From NCBI RefSeq assembly GCF_002234675.1, contig NC_019869.2:13755015-13819014 (forward strand): a DNA stretch of 64,000 bases, given 5' to 3'. Positions within the stretch are counted from its first letter, which is position 1; every line of letters begins with the position of its first letter. This DNA is from Oryzias latipes (taxonomy: Eukaryota; Chordata; Actinopteri; Beloniformes; Adrianichthyidae). Below, piece after piece: positions 47,752-56,811 of the stretch. A program made the translations under genes and the position numbers. The notes beneath the pieces were generated by a model that was not told where the DNA came from, did no database searches, and worked only from the letters and a program-made list of their open reading frames with translations.

Positions 47752-47766
47752 GCGCAATAGATGAGT
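47752..47766. repeat. Right target-site duplication of the twin-primed L1
   Basis: An exact copy of 45031-45045. Its final bases overlap the AP-1-like TGACTCA at 47766-47772. Confidence 0.9.
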
Positions 47767-47989
47767 GACTCATTGTTGAAGTATCACCCTGACGTCAAAA
47801 AATGGGAGGGTAAAACAAACGCTTTCTGTCTCGCTGTGGCCAAAGGGTTTTTATTTTTTAACCAATCAGCAGCCGCGCTAAACAATGTGGGGTTGATTGA
47901 CATAGATATTACCCAATAGGAGCCCTACCCTGGCTTGAGACCCGTTGGTCCTCGCGGAAGTGGAGTCATTCAACGGAAAAAATTAAATC
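47766..47989 (+). promoter_or_regulatory. pef1: Putative pef1 proximal promoter and 5' UTR
   Basis: Upstream of the pef1 start lie an AP-1-like TGACTCA (47766-47772), a perfect CRE TGACGTCA (47790-47797) and two CCAAT boxes (47862-47866 and 47913-47917). No TATA box is clear, which suits a broadly expressed gene. The transcription start was not determined. The L1 insertion ends exactly at the left edge of this segment. Confidence 0.6.
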
Positions 47990-50900
47990 ATGAGTTTCCA
48001 TTACGGTCAGGTACAGAAATTGTAACTTTTTTGATTGTTTTTGTTTCTTTCATCTTCATGTATTTTAATGGTATCGTTTGTGGTAGACTTTTTAAATCTT
48101 TGTAGCATTTCGCTTCATTAGCAGGGCGTTACCTTGTCAGCATTCGTCACACAGTAGTACGCTTGCTAGCTTCGAGTTCGAAGAAGTGTCGTTTTTATTT
48201 TTAAGAAAACATATTTCACTCATAAATGCAAATCATTGTAACAATAGAATCGAGTGTATTTGAAGATATGTCATCTGTTAATCCAAGTCTTTGACCGAAT
48301 CATTTTTAGCATGGACACTTCTGTTCTGGACTTTGATAAGTTTCCTGCTGTTTTTCAGTTTTTGTTTTATATTATAGTAAAACCTAACTTTGCAGTTGAT
48401 TGATTATCCAAAAAAGCAATTTATTTAGTTGTTTTCCCATTGGGAAAAAATGAGCTTGTGTTCTATTTATTTAGGTTATCCTTTTGTTAATTTATAGTCG
48501 TTTATTTTGTGGATTTAGTAAAACGAGTCAAGAATAATTATTTTTCATAATGTGTGGAATCATAATGTGCTCTTCTGTATTTTCAAATATTGAAATAAAA
48601 CGTGTAACAGAAACATAAATTGAACCAGCTTGTTTACAGTTTCATATCAACAAAGATGCTTTTATTTTGGAATACATTTTAACCTTTATAATCGTCGTAT
48701 TGATTCACGTTCTCATTTACTGCTTCTTTTCATCTCCTTTGCCTTCCAGGGCTATCCAGGAGGGAGTAATCCCCCACCTGGAGCTCCGTACAATGGAAGT
48801 AGCAGCCCCTATGGGTCCCGACCCTCTGGTCCTTATGGAGGTGCTGCGGGGCCACCAGGAGGTCCCTATGGTGGCTATGGAGCCCCAAGTCAGGGTGGGC
48901 ATTATGGACCTGGTGCTCCTGGCGGCCCTTACGGCGGCTACAGGGCTCCTGCAGGTGAGAATGAACTGCAACTAAAGAGTTTTTTCCAGAGTGATGCAGG
49001 AATCGACTCAACGGGAATTTCTGGGATTCAATAACGAACACTCTGTCTCTCATTCGTCTTTTTTTGCTACCTGGCAGAAAGAATAGATAGAAAAAGCTTT
49101 GGGTTCCCAGACAGTTTTTGTCCCTCAGCAGGACTTCATAGCTGGACTGATGACTGGTAATCTGGAGTGAGGGATGAACAGGGCGACAGACAGATGGGCA
49201 GATCGTGCGGGTTGCTTATGTGTAATTACAGTTTCCATTGGCAACTAAGCCCAAGTCTGAAGCCGGTAGCGTGTGTTACCGCCGCTCCCCGCGGGGACAG
49301 AATCCATCACGATCTGGCCTCAAGTGTCATCTCACCATCTCTGCCCATTTATTTTTCTGACAATCAGCCATCGCTCTTTTGTGCAGCATATTTTTGAAGG
49401 GCTCCTTTCATTTCTTACCGTCTGCTCAGGTAACAATGACTCGTTTTTTTCCCGGGCTGATCTTTCAAAAACCTTTAATTACATGTTTCCCTTAATTTCA
49501 GAGGCACTGAGTGTGGATATTAGAAACTCTTTACATCTGTTTTGTACTTTTAATCAGACGTTAACAAAGTAAAACTCAGATTTTATTTTTTGTATGTGGA
49601 GAAAATTGTTATTTTCCACTTTTTTTCTAGGACTTTTTAATCTTAAAGGCTGCGCCCTCTTCAGTTTACAAAACACAGCCTTTCTTGTCTATATGGATCA
49701 TCATTTCAGCTGTCACTCCAAGGCTTTTTCTTCGTCTGAAAGATAATAATTGTTTAGCAGTGTGGCATGATTGCATCTTCTCTGCTGGAGTGTTTTTTTT
49801 TGCCCCTTTTTTTTTAAAAATCTACACAAATATAAAGAGTCTGTGATGTGAATTTATTATTATTATTATTATTATTATTCATCTGTCACTCGTGTTCCCC
49901 TCCGTGTAGCTAACACGCCCCCTGGGGTTAACCCCGAGGCATTCCAGTGGTTCCAGAGTGTTGATACAGACCGCAGCGGCTTCATCAACCACAGCGAGCT
50001 GAAGCAGGCGCTTGTCAACTCCAACTGGTCCACCTTCAATGACGAGACCTGCCTCATGATGATCAGTAAGTCCCACCGCTGCATGAAATTCAATGAAAAT
50101 GACTTGAAGGGATGCAATGAAAGGAGGGGGCAGGTCTTAATGGTGGTGGGAAACGGACAGTGAGCAAGATTGACACTGTTTCAGCAGTTTTATGAATGAT
50201 ATTCAAAGTTCCTTTCTGATTATCGTTTGATCCATTTTCAAAGCGTTCTGTGGTCTTTTAGGTATGATGATGCCGTTTTTAGGCAAAAATCTTTTTCTAG
50301 GACATAGTTTCTGCAGAGGAGCAGGAGTTTGTCAGAAATTTGCAACTGAGTTGTGGGCGTGACGATTGGCGCAGAGCAAGCACACCTCCCCCCCCCTTCC
50401 CTTCACTGTTGTAAAGACCTTGGAGCAGGGAGTTTATTTCTGTCTTCCATCATTAGAAAAATGCAGCAAGAACATTTTAAAATCGACATTTTCATCAGAG
50501 CGGGTCTTTAAAGCAAGCATTTGTTTGGACTCTCTTAAATGCTTTTTAAAAAGCCTAAAGTTCTTGTTTTTCTCAATCTCTCTCTCTCTCCGCTTCCTTC
50601 CTGTGCTACTGTTTACCGTCAGACATGTTCGACAGGACGCGGTCCGGGCGGATAGACTTGTACGGCTTCTCGGCTCTGTGGGACTACATGCAGAGATGGC
50701 GAGCTTTGTTTCAGCAGTACGACCGAGACGGCTCAGGGTCCATCAGCGGCACTGAGCTCCACCAAGGTATCCCCACTTTCTGCAAAGCATGCCCTGCATT
50801 TTGCCTTCTAAATCCTCGTTTTGATTTTTTTTTTTTTCCTCCACAGCTTTAGTGCAAATGGGTTACAACCTCAGCCCCCAGTTTTCTGAGGCTGTGGTGC

Positions 50901-51076
50901 AGCGCTTCACCATTAGAGGCGTGCGTCCTGGTATCCAGCTGGACCGCTTCATCCAGGTGTGCACCCAGCTTCAGACCATGACGCAGCAGTTCAGAGAAAA
51001 AGACACAAGCATGACGGGCAACGTCCGGCTCAGCTACGAGGACTTCCTGTCTGGTGCCATGACGAGGCTCATGTGA
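47990..51076 (+). CDS. pef1: Peflin (penta-EF-hand protein)
   Basis: Peflin is a cytosolic Ca2+-binding protein that dimerises with ALG-2 (PDCD6). In mammals the pair acts as a co-adaptor of CUL3-KLHL12 for SEC31 ubiquitination and ER export. Five coding exons join in frame: 47990-48010, 48750-48954, 49910-50065, 50623-50766 and 50847-51076, all GT-AG, giving 251 aa. Exon 1 encodes MSFHYGQ. Exon 2 is a Gly/Pro/Tyr-rich tail with GGPYGGY-type repeats (residues 8-75), shorter than the mammalian one. The first EF loop [12 protein letters not shown] is at 94-105 (canonical). The second, [12 protein letters not shown] at 131-142, lacks the final Glu, as in human peflin. The third, [12 protein letters not shown] at 161-172, is canonical. 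Then [12 protein letters not shown] and [12 protein letters not shown], and the dimerising fifth hand, ending TRLM. A family A MITE lies in intron 3 and an ATT microsatellite in intron 2. Confidence 0.96.
49851..49880 (+). repeat. ATT trinucleotide microsatellite in pef1 intron 2
   Basis: About nine TTA/ATT units end 30 bp before the exon 3 acceptor (49908-49909). Length variation here would alter the distance to the acceptor's pyrimidine tract. Confidence 0.85.
50200..50512 (+). repeat. Dispersed MITE-like repeat, family A, copy in pef1 intron 3
   Basis: Shares ordered blocks with 5975-6290 (ggacatagtttctgcagag, a GTGTGGG/GTTGTGGG block, GGCGCAGAG and a C-rich tract). It ends with 'gcgggtctttaaag', the rough inverse of its 5' 'aaagttccttt' end, which suggests TTTAAAGxCCC-type inverted ends. 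It is non-coding. Confidence 0.5.
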
Positions 51077-51290
51077 AACCAGTCTTTGTCCCAATGTCGG
51101 GGAGCAACCCTCAAGTCACGTCAGATACGGTTTTTCTGTTTTGCCAAAAGTGCCTGCTGCACTGACTATGTTTAAGCACAGCCAACCCACACCCCACAAA
51201 GCCCTTCCTGCAGAAAGATGAGCGTGAAATTCATCATAGACAGGTTGTTATTACTTTCTAATATTCATCACCTGAAGGTGTTAAGTAAGA

Positions 51291-51416
51291 GTTAATGGCC
51301 GACGAAGTGTGCATCATCACTTTTTAACGCACGCCATGGAAGCCTGAACCGCGGAGGACGCTTGCTTCTGCGAAGTGCGTTAAAAAGTGATGATGCACAC
51401 TTCGTCGGCCATTAAC
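51291..51416. repeat. Perfect 42-bp inverted repeat (hairpin) in the pef1 3' region
   Basis: Positions 51291-51332 are the exact reverse complement of 51375-51416, separated by 42 nt. An AATAAA follows at 51445-51450, so a pef1 transcript using that signal would carry the whole hairpin in its 3' UTR. Words of the arm (ATCACTTTTTAAYGCAC) recur at about 51766-51782, so the hairpin belongs to a larger composite repeat. Confidence 0.9.
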
Positions 51417-51840
51417 CCGCTTATACCATGGCCGCTTACAAAACAATAAAAATATTGACCAGTTTTTAGTCCTTAATTCTCGTTTTTTTCCGATTTGGAT
51501 CGCTTTTCTCACAAAAAGTAACAAATAGTCTGCGTTGCGCCGCACCACCGCTGCAGTCAAGATTCGGCTATATATTTATGCTGATCATCACGATGAGTTG
51601 AATAAAGCATCAGTTCAGAGAGAAAGTTCACCTCTTACCGCTTGTTTTTGTCCAGATGATGAAGCTAAGCTAAAATTTTAAAGAAGCCAGCGCAGTGATA
51701 AAGAACGTTTAAACTATGTGATCGGAACTTCTTTTTTCACCGTGCGGTTATCCTGTGGTATATCACTTTTTAATGCACACCCAGCACCCAATCAGAATCG
51801 AGTATTCACCCGGACCATGGGATAACCTGGGGATGATGAT
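51417..51840. mobile_element. Probable MITE adjoining the hairpin
   Basis: The left end GCTTATACCATGGCCGC (about 51419-51435) and the inverted right end GGTTATCCCATGGTCCG (about 51814-51830) match imperfectly. The flanks 'ggttgttattactttctaatattc' (51243-51266) and 'ggctgttattagctaatattc' (51849-51869) are similar, as if an older repeat had been split. No coding was found. It contains a second AATAAA at 51601-51606. Confidence 0.45.
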
Positions 51841-52319
51841 CAATAACAGGCTGTTATTAGCTAATATTCGCTGTTAAAAATGGTTAGACTAATAGCAATT
51901 GTACATAAATTTCTGTGGTTATATGATGCCTCTTTCAGAGTAAAACTGACCAAATACCAGTGTCTCACACACTGTAGAGGACAGGAGACTAAACTCCTGC
52001 TGCAATGAACTCTGGGTAGTTTCGATTTTTTTTTTTTTTTAATCCAAATTTTTTTAATCCAATTTTTACTCTTATTTTCAACATGTATACTTTAAATTTA
52101 AATCCACTCTAAAATAAAGTCAAATTACATATTTTCAGAATTTACATCTTCTTTTTTTAAACTGTTTTTTTTAATTTAATCTCTTTTTGAAGTAACATTT
52201 CAGGGACATATCATCTTATTAGTAAGACGTAGTATTAGTGCCACTGTGAAAGAAAAATAATATTAATATACGAGAATAAAGTTGTAAAATTATGAAGAAA
52301 AAAGAAAACTAGAAGGAGC
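51841..52319. other. AT-rich intergenic sequence
   Basis: T-rich runs near 52025-52075 and 52150-52175. No gene or clear element is present. Confidence 0.4.
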
Positions 52320-53870
52320 TGCATTTCCAGAAGAAAATGCAGGGTTGAATGCTGTACTGCTGAATGAAAGCTGAATTAGCTGAAGAAATGGCTGAACTGT
52401 ACTGGAAAAACCTTGAAAAGTTAAAGGTGCAAAAGTCCTAGCAGGAATAAGCTGAAAAAGTTGAACATTGTAATAGTAGAATGGCTAAAATAGGTCAAAG
52501 TTTGTAGAAGGAGTTAAGCATGAAAGCTGAAAATGTTGGAAAAATGGCTGAACTGTCCTGGAAATCCTGGAATATTTTGAAAAGTTAAAGGACCAAAAGT
52601 CAAAGGTGAACATTGTAAAAGTAGAATGACCAAAACAGGTCAAAATTTGTAGACGGGAGTTAAGCATGAAAGCTGAAATTGTTGAAAAAAATGGATGTAC
52701 TGTTGAAAATTTGAAGATGATGCTAAAATGGCTAAAAGTGCTAGCATCAGCATCATCAACTGACTCAAAAAACACATTGTTTGAGAGTATCATATTGGTA
52801 AAAGCTACATGTTCTAAGTTGATAGAAAATCCACTTTTTTCAAAATGGCGGCTTTTCTATTGATTTTATCTCCATAGCAACCATGTTATGTTTGGGTCGC
52901 CTGGGGATGACGAACAAATCGACGTCATTTTCAGACAAATCGGAAAAAGTAAACTTTTGGATGTCCTTAGCAACGAAGTTTGTTTGCTAACCACACCCAC
53001 ATTCCTTATATGTGCAGATCCAGTGAATTTCAATATGTTCAGTTCCAGCCATGGAAGAAGTTTATTGCAATGGTCACCTCAGAACTTGTCAAAAAATGGC
53101 CACCAAACAGGAGGTTGTGTCGACATCCCATAATTATTTCTAAACTTATTTTGTATTCCAAAGGCTTGTGATCATTTTAATGTTTGAACGGTGTCTCTAG
53201 GTGAAAATTTGAAGGAGTTTGAAATCGCCTCACATTTTTGCACAAAATGGCCGCCAAACTGTATGTGTGTTGCCATCCCATGATAATGTTGAACCTTATG
53301 TTGAAGTTTATAGCCTTGTGAGCATTTTAATGTTGGAACGGTGTCTCTAGCTAAAAGAATGTTAAAGTTACAATGGTTTAAAGAAGCAAAGGTGTGGCCA
53401 ATGGAGCAAAAATCTTGGAAAATCCGGGAATAACCGGGAATATCTGGAAAAGTTCAAGGATTTGAAGGACAGAATGTCATAGCTGGAATAAGATGAAAGA
53501 GCTCAACATTTTAATAGTTGAATTTTTAAAACAGGTGAAAAATTGTAGAAGAAGTTTAACTGTGAACTTCTGCACAAAAAATTCCCCATGTATTTTAATG
53601 GAGCAAAAATTCCTGGAAAATCCTGGAATATCTTAAAAAGTTGAAGGATTTGAAAAACCAAAAGTCATAGCAGGAATAAGCTGAAAGAGCTGAACATTTT
53701 AATAGTTGAATGGTTAAAATAGGTTGAAAATTGTAGAAGGAGTTAAGTGCCAAAAACGGCGGAAGATAGCAGAAGAGGAAAACAAAGGGGTGAATGCTTT
53801 ACAGCATTCAACCAATGAATGCTTTACAGCATTCAACCAATTATTTTCGATGATGCCCTAAAGCTGCGTC
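52320..53870 (+). repeat. Reiterated fish repeat block with terminal hairpins
   Basis: Diverged copies of the phrases 'gaataagctgaaa-agttgaac', 'aaaatcctggaatat-ttgaaaagtt', 'gtagaaggagttaagc' and 'aatggctgaactg' recur between 52320 and 53760. At the right end a 27-bp unit, TGAATGCTTTACAGCATTCAACCAA-like, is duplicated in tandem (about 53792-53840) and contains the hairpin GAATGCT/AGCATTC. The left end carries GGTTGAATGCTGTACTGCTGAATG (about 52343). It looks like one non-autonomous element whose interior grew by internal duplication. Long frames within it are not genes. Confidence 0.6.
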
Positions 53871-54556
53871 ATATATAATTTTTCAGGCTTTTACATAAAA
53901 AAAAGGAAATTCTTTTTAAAAACAAATTTTCTTGTGATGAAATTCCACGTTTTCTTAGAGCAGAGCTGTTGTTTGCCCTTCTGACAATTTCTGTTGAGCC
54001 AAACTGCACAAACGTTTACCCGGCAACAGCAATGGCAGGAACAAATGGAGGCTCACTGGAAGGATGTACATCTGCTGACCTGCAGCTCTGAAACATTCCT
54101 CTGCTAACAAAAGGATTTAACTTGAATAAAACATGAACACAAAAAAATAGAGCTACTTAATGTCTCCTGAAGGCACTTTGATGCTCACAAAGGGCATTTT
54201 GTCATCCAAATATTACACAACGAAAGGTCACATGATGCATTTTACTGTCATATAGTTTTGCTTTTTAATTCTGGAGGAGGACATAAGAAAAGTTTCAAAT
54301 GGCAGAAAGATGAAAGGAAAATAATGTTTTATTTCCCTTCTTTTGTAAACAAAATCTTCATGAACAAATTTCAACAAATCTTTTTTTGTTTTGATGTCAT
54401 AGAAATGCACGGCTGTTTGCAATAAAAAAATGTAAATAATTTGTGTTTTTTTATTTTTTATTTAAAATATATTGATAGTTTTTCTATGCTTGATTGCTCT
54501 ACGAATCATGATCCTGAGTGTTAAAGAGTTTAAGGTTTAATCACATCCTCTGATCT
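53871..54556. other. Intergenic, no gene seen
   Basis: AT-rich sequence with no supported feature between the repeat block and the Rex3-type LINE. Confidence 0.45.
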
Positions 54557-55701
54557 CCATCCATCCATCCATCCATCCATCTTCCTCCGCTCATCCGGGA
54601 CCGGGTCGCGGGGGAAGCAGTCTATGCAGAGATGCCCAGACTTCCCTCGCCCTGGCCACTTCCTCCAGCTCCTCTGGGGGGACCCCGAGGCGTTCCCAGG
54701 CCAGCCGAGAGATGCAGTCTCTCCAGCGTGTCCTGGGTCTTCCCCGGGGCCTCCGCCCTGTGGGACATGCCCGGAACACCTCTCCAGGGAGGCGTCCAGG
54801 AGGCATCCGGACTAGATGCCCGAGCCACCTTAACTGGTTCCTTTCAATGTGGAGGAGAAGTGGTTCTACTCCGAGCTCTCCGCGGGTGACCGAGCTTCTC
54901 ACCCTATCTCTAAGGGAGCGCCCAGCCACCCTATGGAGGAAGCTCATTTCAGCCGCTTGTATTCCGGACCTCGTTCCTTTGGTCATGACCCATAGCTCAT
55001 GACCATAGGTGAGTGTTGAAACGAAGATCGACCGGTAAATTGAGAGCTTTGCTTTTTGGCTCAGCTCTCTCTTCACCACAATGGACCGATGCAGCGACCG
55101 CATAACTACGGACGCCGCTCCGATCCGCCTGTCAATCTCACGCTCCGGTCTTCCCTCACTCGTGAACAAGACCCCAAGGTATTTAAACTCCTCCACCTGG
55201 GGCAGGGACACTCCACCCACCGAGAGATGGCAAACTACCTTTCTCCGGTCAAGAACCATGGCCTCAGACTTAGCGACGCTGACCCTCATCCCAGTCGCTT
55301 CACACTCTGCCGCAAACTGCACCAATGCACACTGGAGGTCCTGGCCCGATGAAGCCACCAGGACAATATCATCTGCAAAAAGCAGAGAGGAAATCCTGTG
55401 GTCCCCAAACCAGACCCCTCCGGCCCCTGGCTGCGCCTAGAAATTCTGTCCATAAAAACTATGAACAGAACCGGTGATAAAGGGCAGCCCTGCCGGAGTC
55501 CAACGTGGACCGGGAACAGGTCTGACTTACTGCCGGCTATGCGAACCAAGCTCCTACTCCGGTCATACAGAGACCGGACAGCCCTCAGTAAGGCTCCCCG
55601 GACCCCATACTCCCAGATCAGCCCCCACAGGATACAACGGGGGACGCAGTCGAACGCCTTCTCCAAATCCACAAAACACATGTGGTCTGGTTAAGCGAAC
55701 T
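54557..55701 (-). pseudogene. Rex3 (RTE-clade) LINE, 3' portion
   Basis: The minus-strand RT is in two overlapping frames. One (55286-55681) has MCFVDLEKAFDCVPR with the catalytic D, and VGLRQGCPLSPVLFIVFMDR. The other (54591-55358, 255 aa) continues with VGGVSLPQVEEFKYLGVLF, LTYGHELWVMT, AAEMSFLHRVAG, and LRWLGHLVRMPPGRLPGEVF, ending PPRPGPG. LLFADDIVLVAS is present around 55360-55385, but a frameshift just upstream breaks the protein. The 3' end is the (GATG)n tail (plus-strand ccatccat, about 54557-54582), typical of Rex3. The 5' continuation lies beyond the inserted retrovirus-like element, at 60085-60205. The endonuclease is missing, so it is a truncated, dead copy. Confidence 0.9.
55697..55701. 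repeat. Left 5-bp target duplication of the ERV (GAACT)
   Basis: GAACT immediately precedes the 5' LTR, and the same five bases follow the 3' LTR at 60085-60089. Confidence 0.9.
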
Positions 55702-56207
55702 TGTGAAGAATAGTTAGAAACTGCCTTTAACTTTTATTACACTAATGGTTTAAACTTAATTTGCTGAGCATGTATTGTTATCTCAAAATTATATTACATT
55801 TGAAGAAAGCACAGCCAAGCTATTGTTCTAACAGTTTATTCTCATACTCCCTTTTTCTGTGCATGTTTTCTGCTGAGCAGGCCTCAGAATTATCTTCACT
55901 TTAGCCTTGGAGCTCCTCTCCACCAGTAACCTGTGGGCGTGTTTTTCACACGAGGTCCATCGGACGATCTTCTGAATATGCAAATGCAGGGTTTTTATAC
56001 CAAGCCCATCCCTGAGCTCGTTGGTTCGGACTTTGAATGTACCATGTTCATATGTCTGTCCCCTTCGTGTTTGTGCGAAGTAAAACCTCCACAAAAGATA
56101 AGTAACTGTCTCTGAGTCGTTATTCATTATTTCTGTGTGTAAGAAACTGACGGGGTTACGAACTAAAATTTAATACAGTCCTTTCTAGAAAATCCAGTTT
56201 CTTCACA
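55702..56207 (+). repeat. 5' LTR of the ERV
   Basis: Begins TGTGAAGAA and ends TTCTTCACA, a perfect 9-bp terminal inversion with the canonical TG..CA tips. A TATA-like TTTTTATA lies at about 55992-55999. It keeps a 99-codon minus-strand frame open, which I regard as chance because the same frame recurs only as part of each LTR copy. Confidence 0.95.
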
Positions 56208-56228
56208 TTTGGTCCTTCTGAGCCGGCC
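56208..56228 (+). other. Primer-binding site, tRNA-Tyr-like
   Basis: Two bases after the LTR comes TGGTCCTTCTGAGCCGG. It matches the complement of the 3' end of vertebrate tRNA-Tyr (TGGTCCTTCGAGCCGG) except for one extra T. The match is from memory of tRNA-Tyr 3' sequence and should be checked against the tRNA genes of the species. Confidence 0.65.
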
Positions 56229-56670
56229 GACTGACGCCCTGGACATCGCTGGAACCCCTGGGGGGGGTTGCCTGAAAACCGCATGCGGTCTGAGATCACA
56301 GCCTCAGCATTGACACATCCGCCTTCAGGATCAGCGGCCCTCGCCCCGGATCCAGTTTTGCCCTCGGCCACGTCGGACCCTCATCGTATAGCGAGGTTCA
56401 TTGCTTGAAGTGAGTACGCCACACAGAAAGTCTGTCCTCTCTTTCCTTGTTAGGGCCTTACTTTGAATGTGTCTGTGTCTTTGTGTGTGCGTGCATCAAC
56501 TTTGGGGGAAGAATAGAGACTCGGCTGCAGCCTGACTGCTGCGCGGGCACGCTGAACAGAGCGGCGCTTGCAGTCAGGGTGCTGCGCGTGCCCGAGTCTG
56601 AAGTGTAGGTACCGCCGCGTGTACCGACTAATAGCCTTCAGTAGGTTAAAAACGTCCTGTGTGGACGAAG

Positions 56671-56811
56671 AAAGGACTGTGTGTCCAAAGAAAGGACTGT
56701 GTGTCCAACGACAGGACTGTGTGTCCAAAGAAAGGACTGTGTGTCCAACGAAAGGACTGTGTGTCCGAAAAAAAGGACTGTGTGTCCAACGAAAGGACTG
56801 TATGTCCAAAA
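56671..56811 (+). repeat. 20-bp tandem array of mini-hairpins in the ERV leader
   Basis: About seven units of AAAGGACTGTGTGTCCAAMG, the first five in strict 20-bp register from 56671, the last two with small indels. Each unit holds the inverted pair GGAC/GTCC around TGTGT. Because 20 is not a multiple of 3, the array cycles through all frames, so the long frames crossing it on both strands are not coding evidence. Confidence 0.9.

Noticed and set aside
54624..55713. Plus-strand frames over the Rex3 element
   Set aside because: They are antisense shadows of the GC-rich Rex3 reverse transcriptase frames on the minus strand.
55828..56127. 99-residue minus-strand protein beginning MNNDSETVTYLL, repeated at 59705-60004 and 61346-61654
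   Set aside because: It lies antisense within each LTR copy. It recurs only because the LTR recurs, and the solo LTR version is altered by indels.
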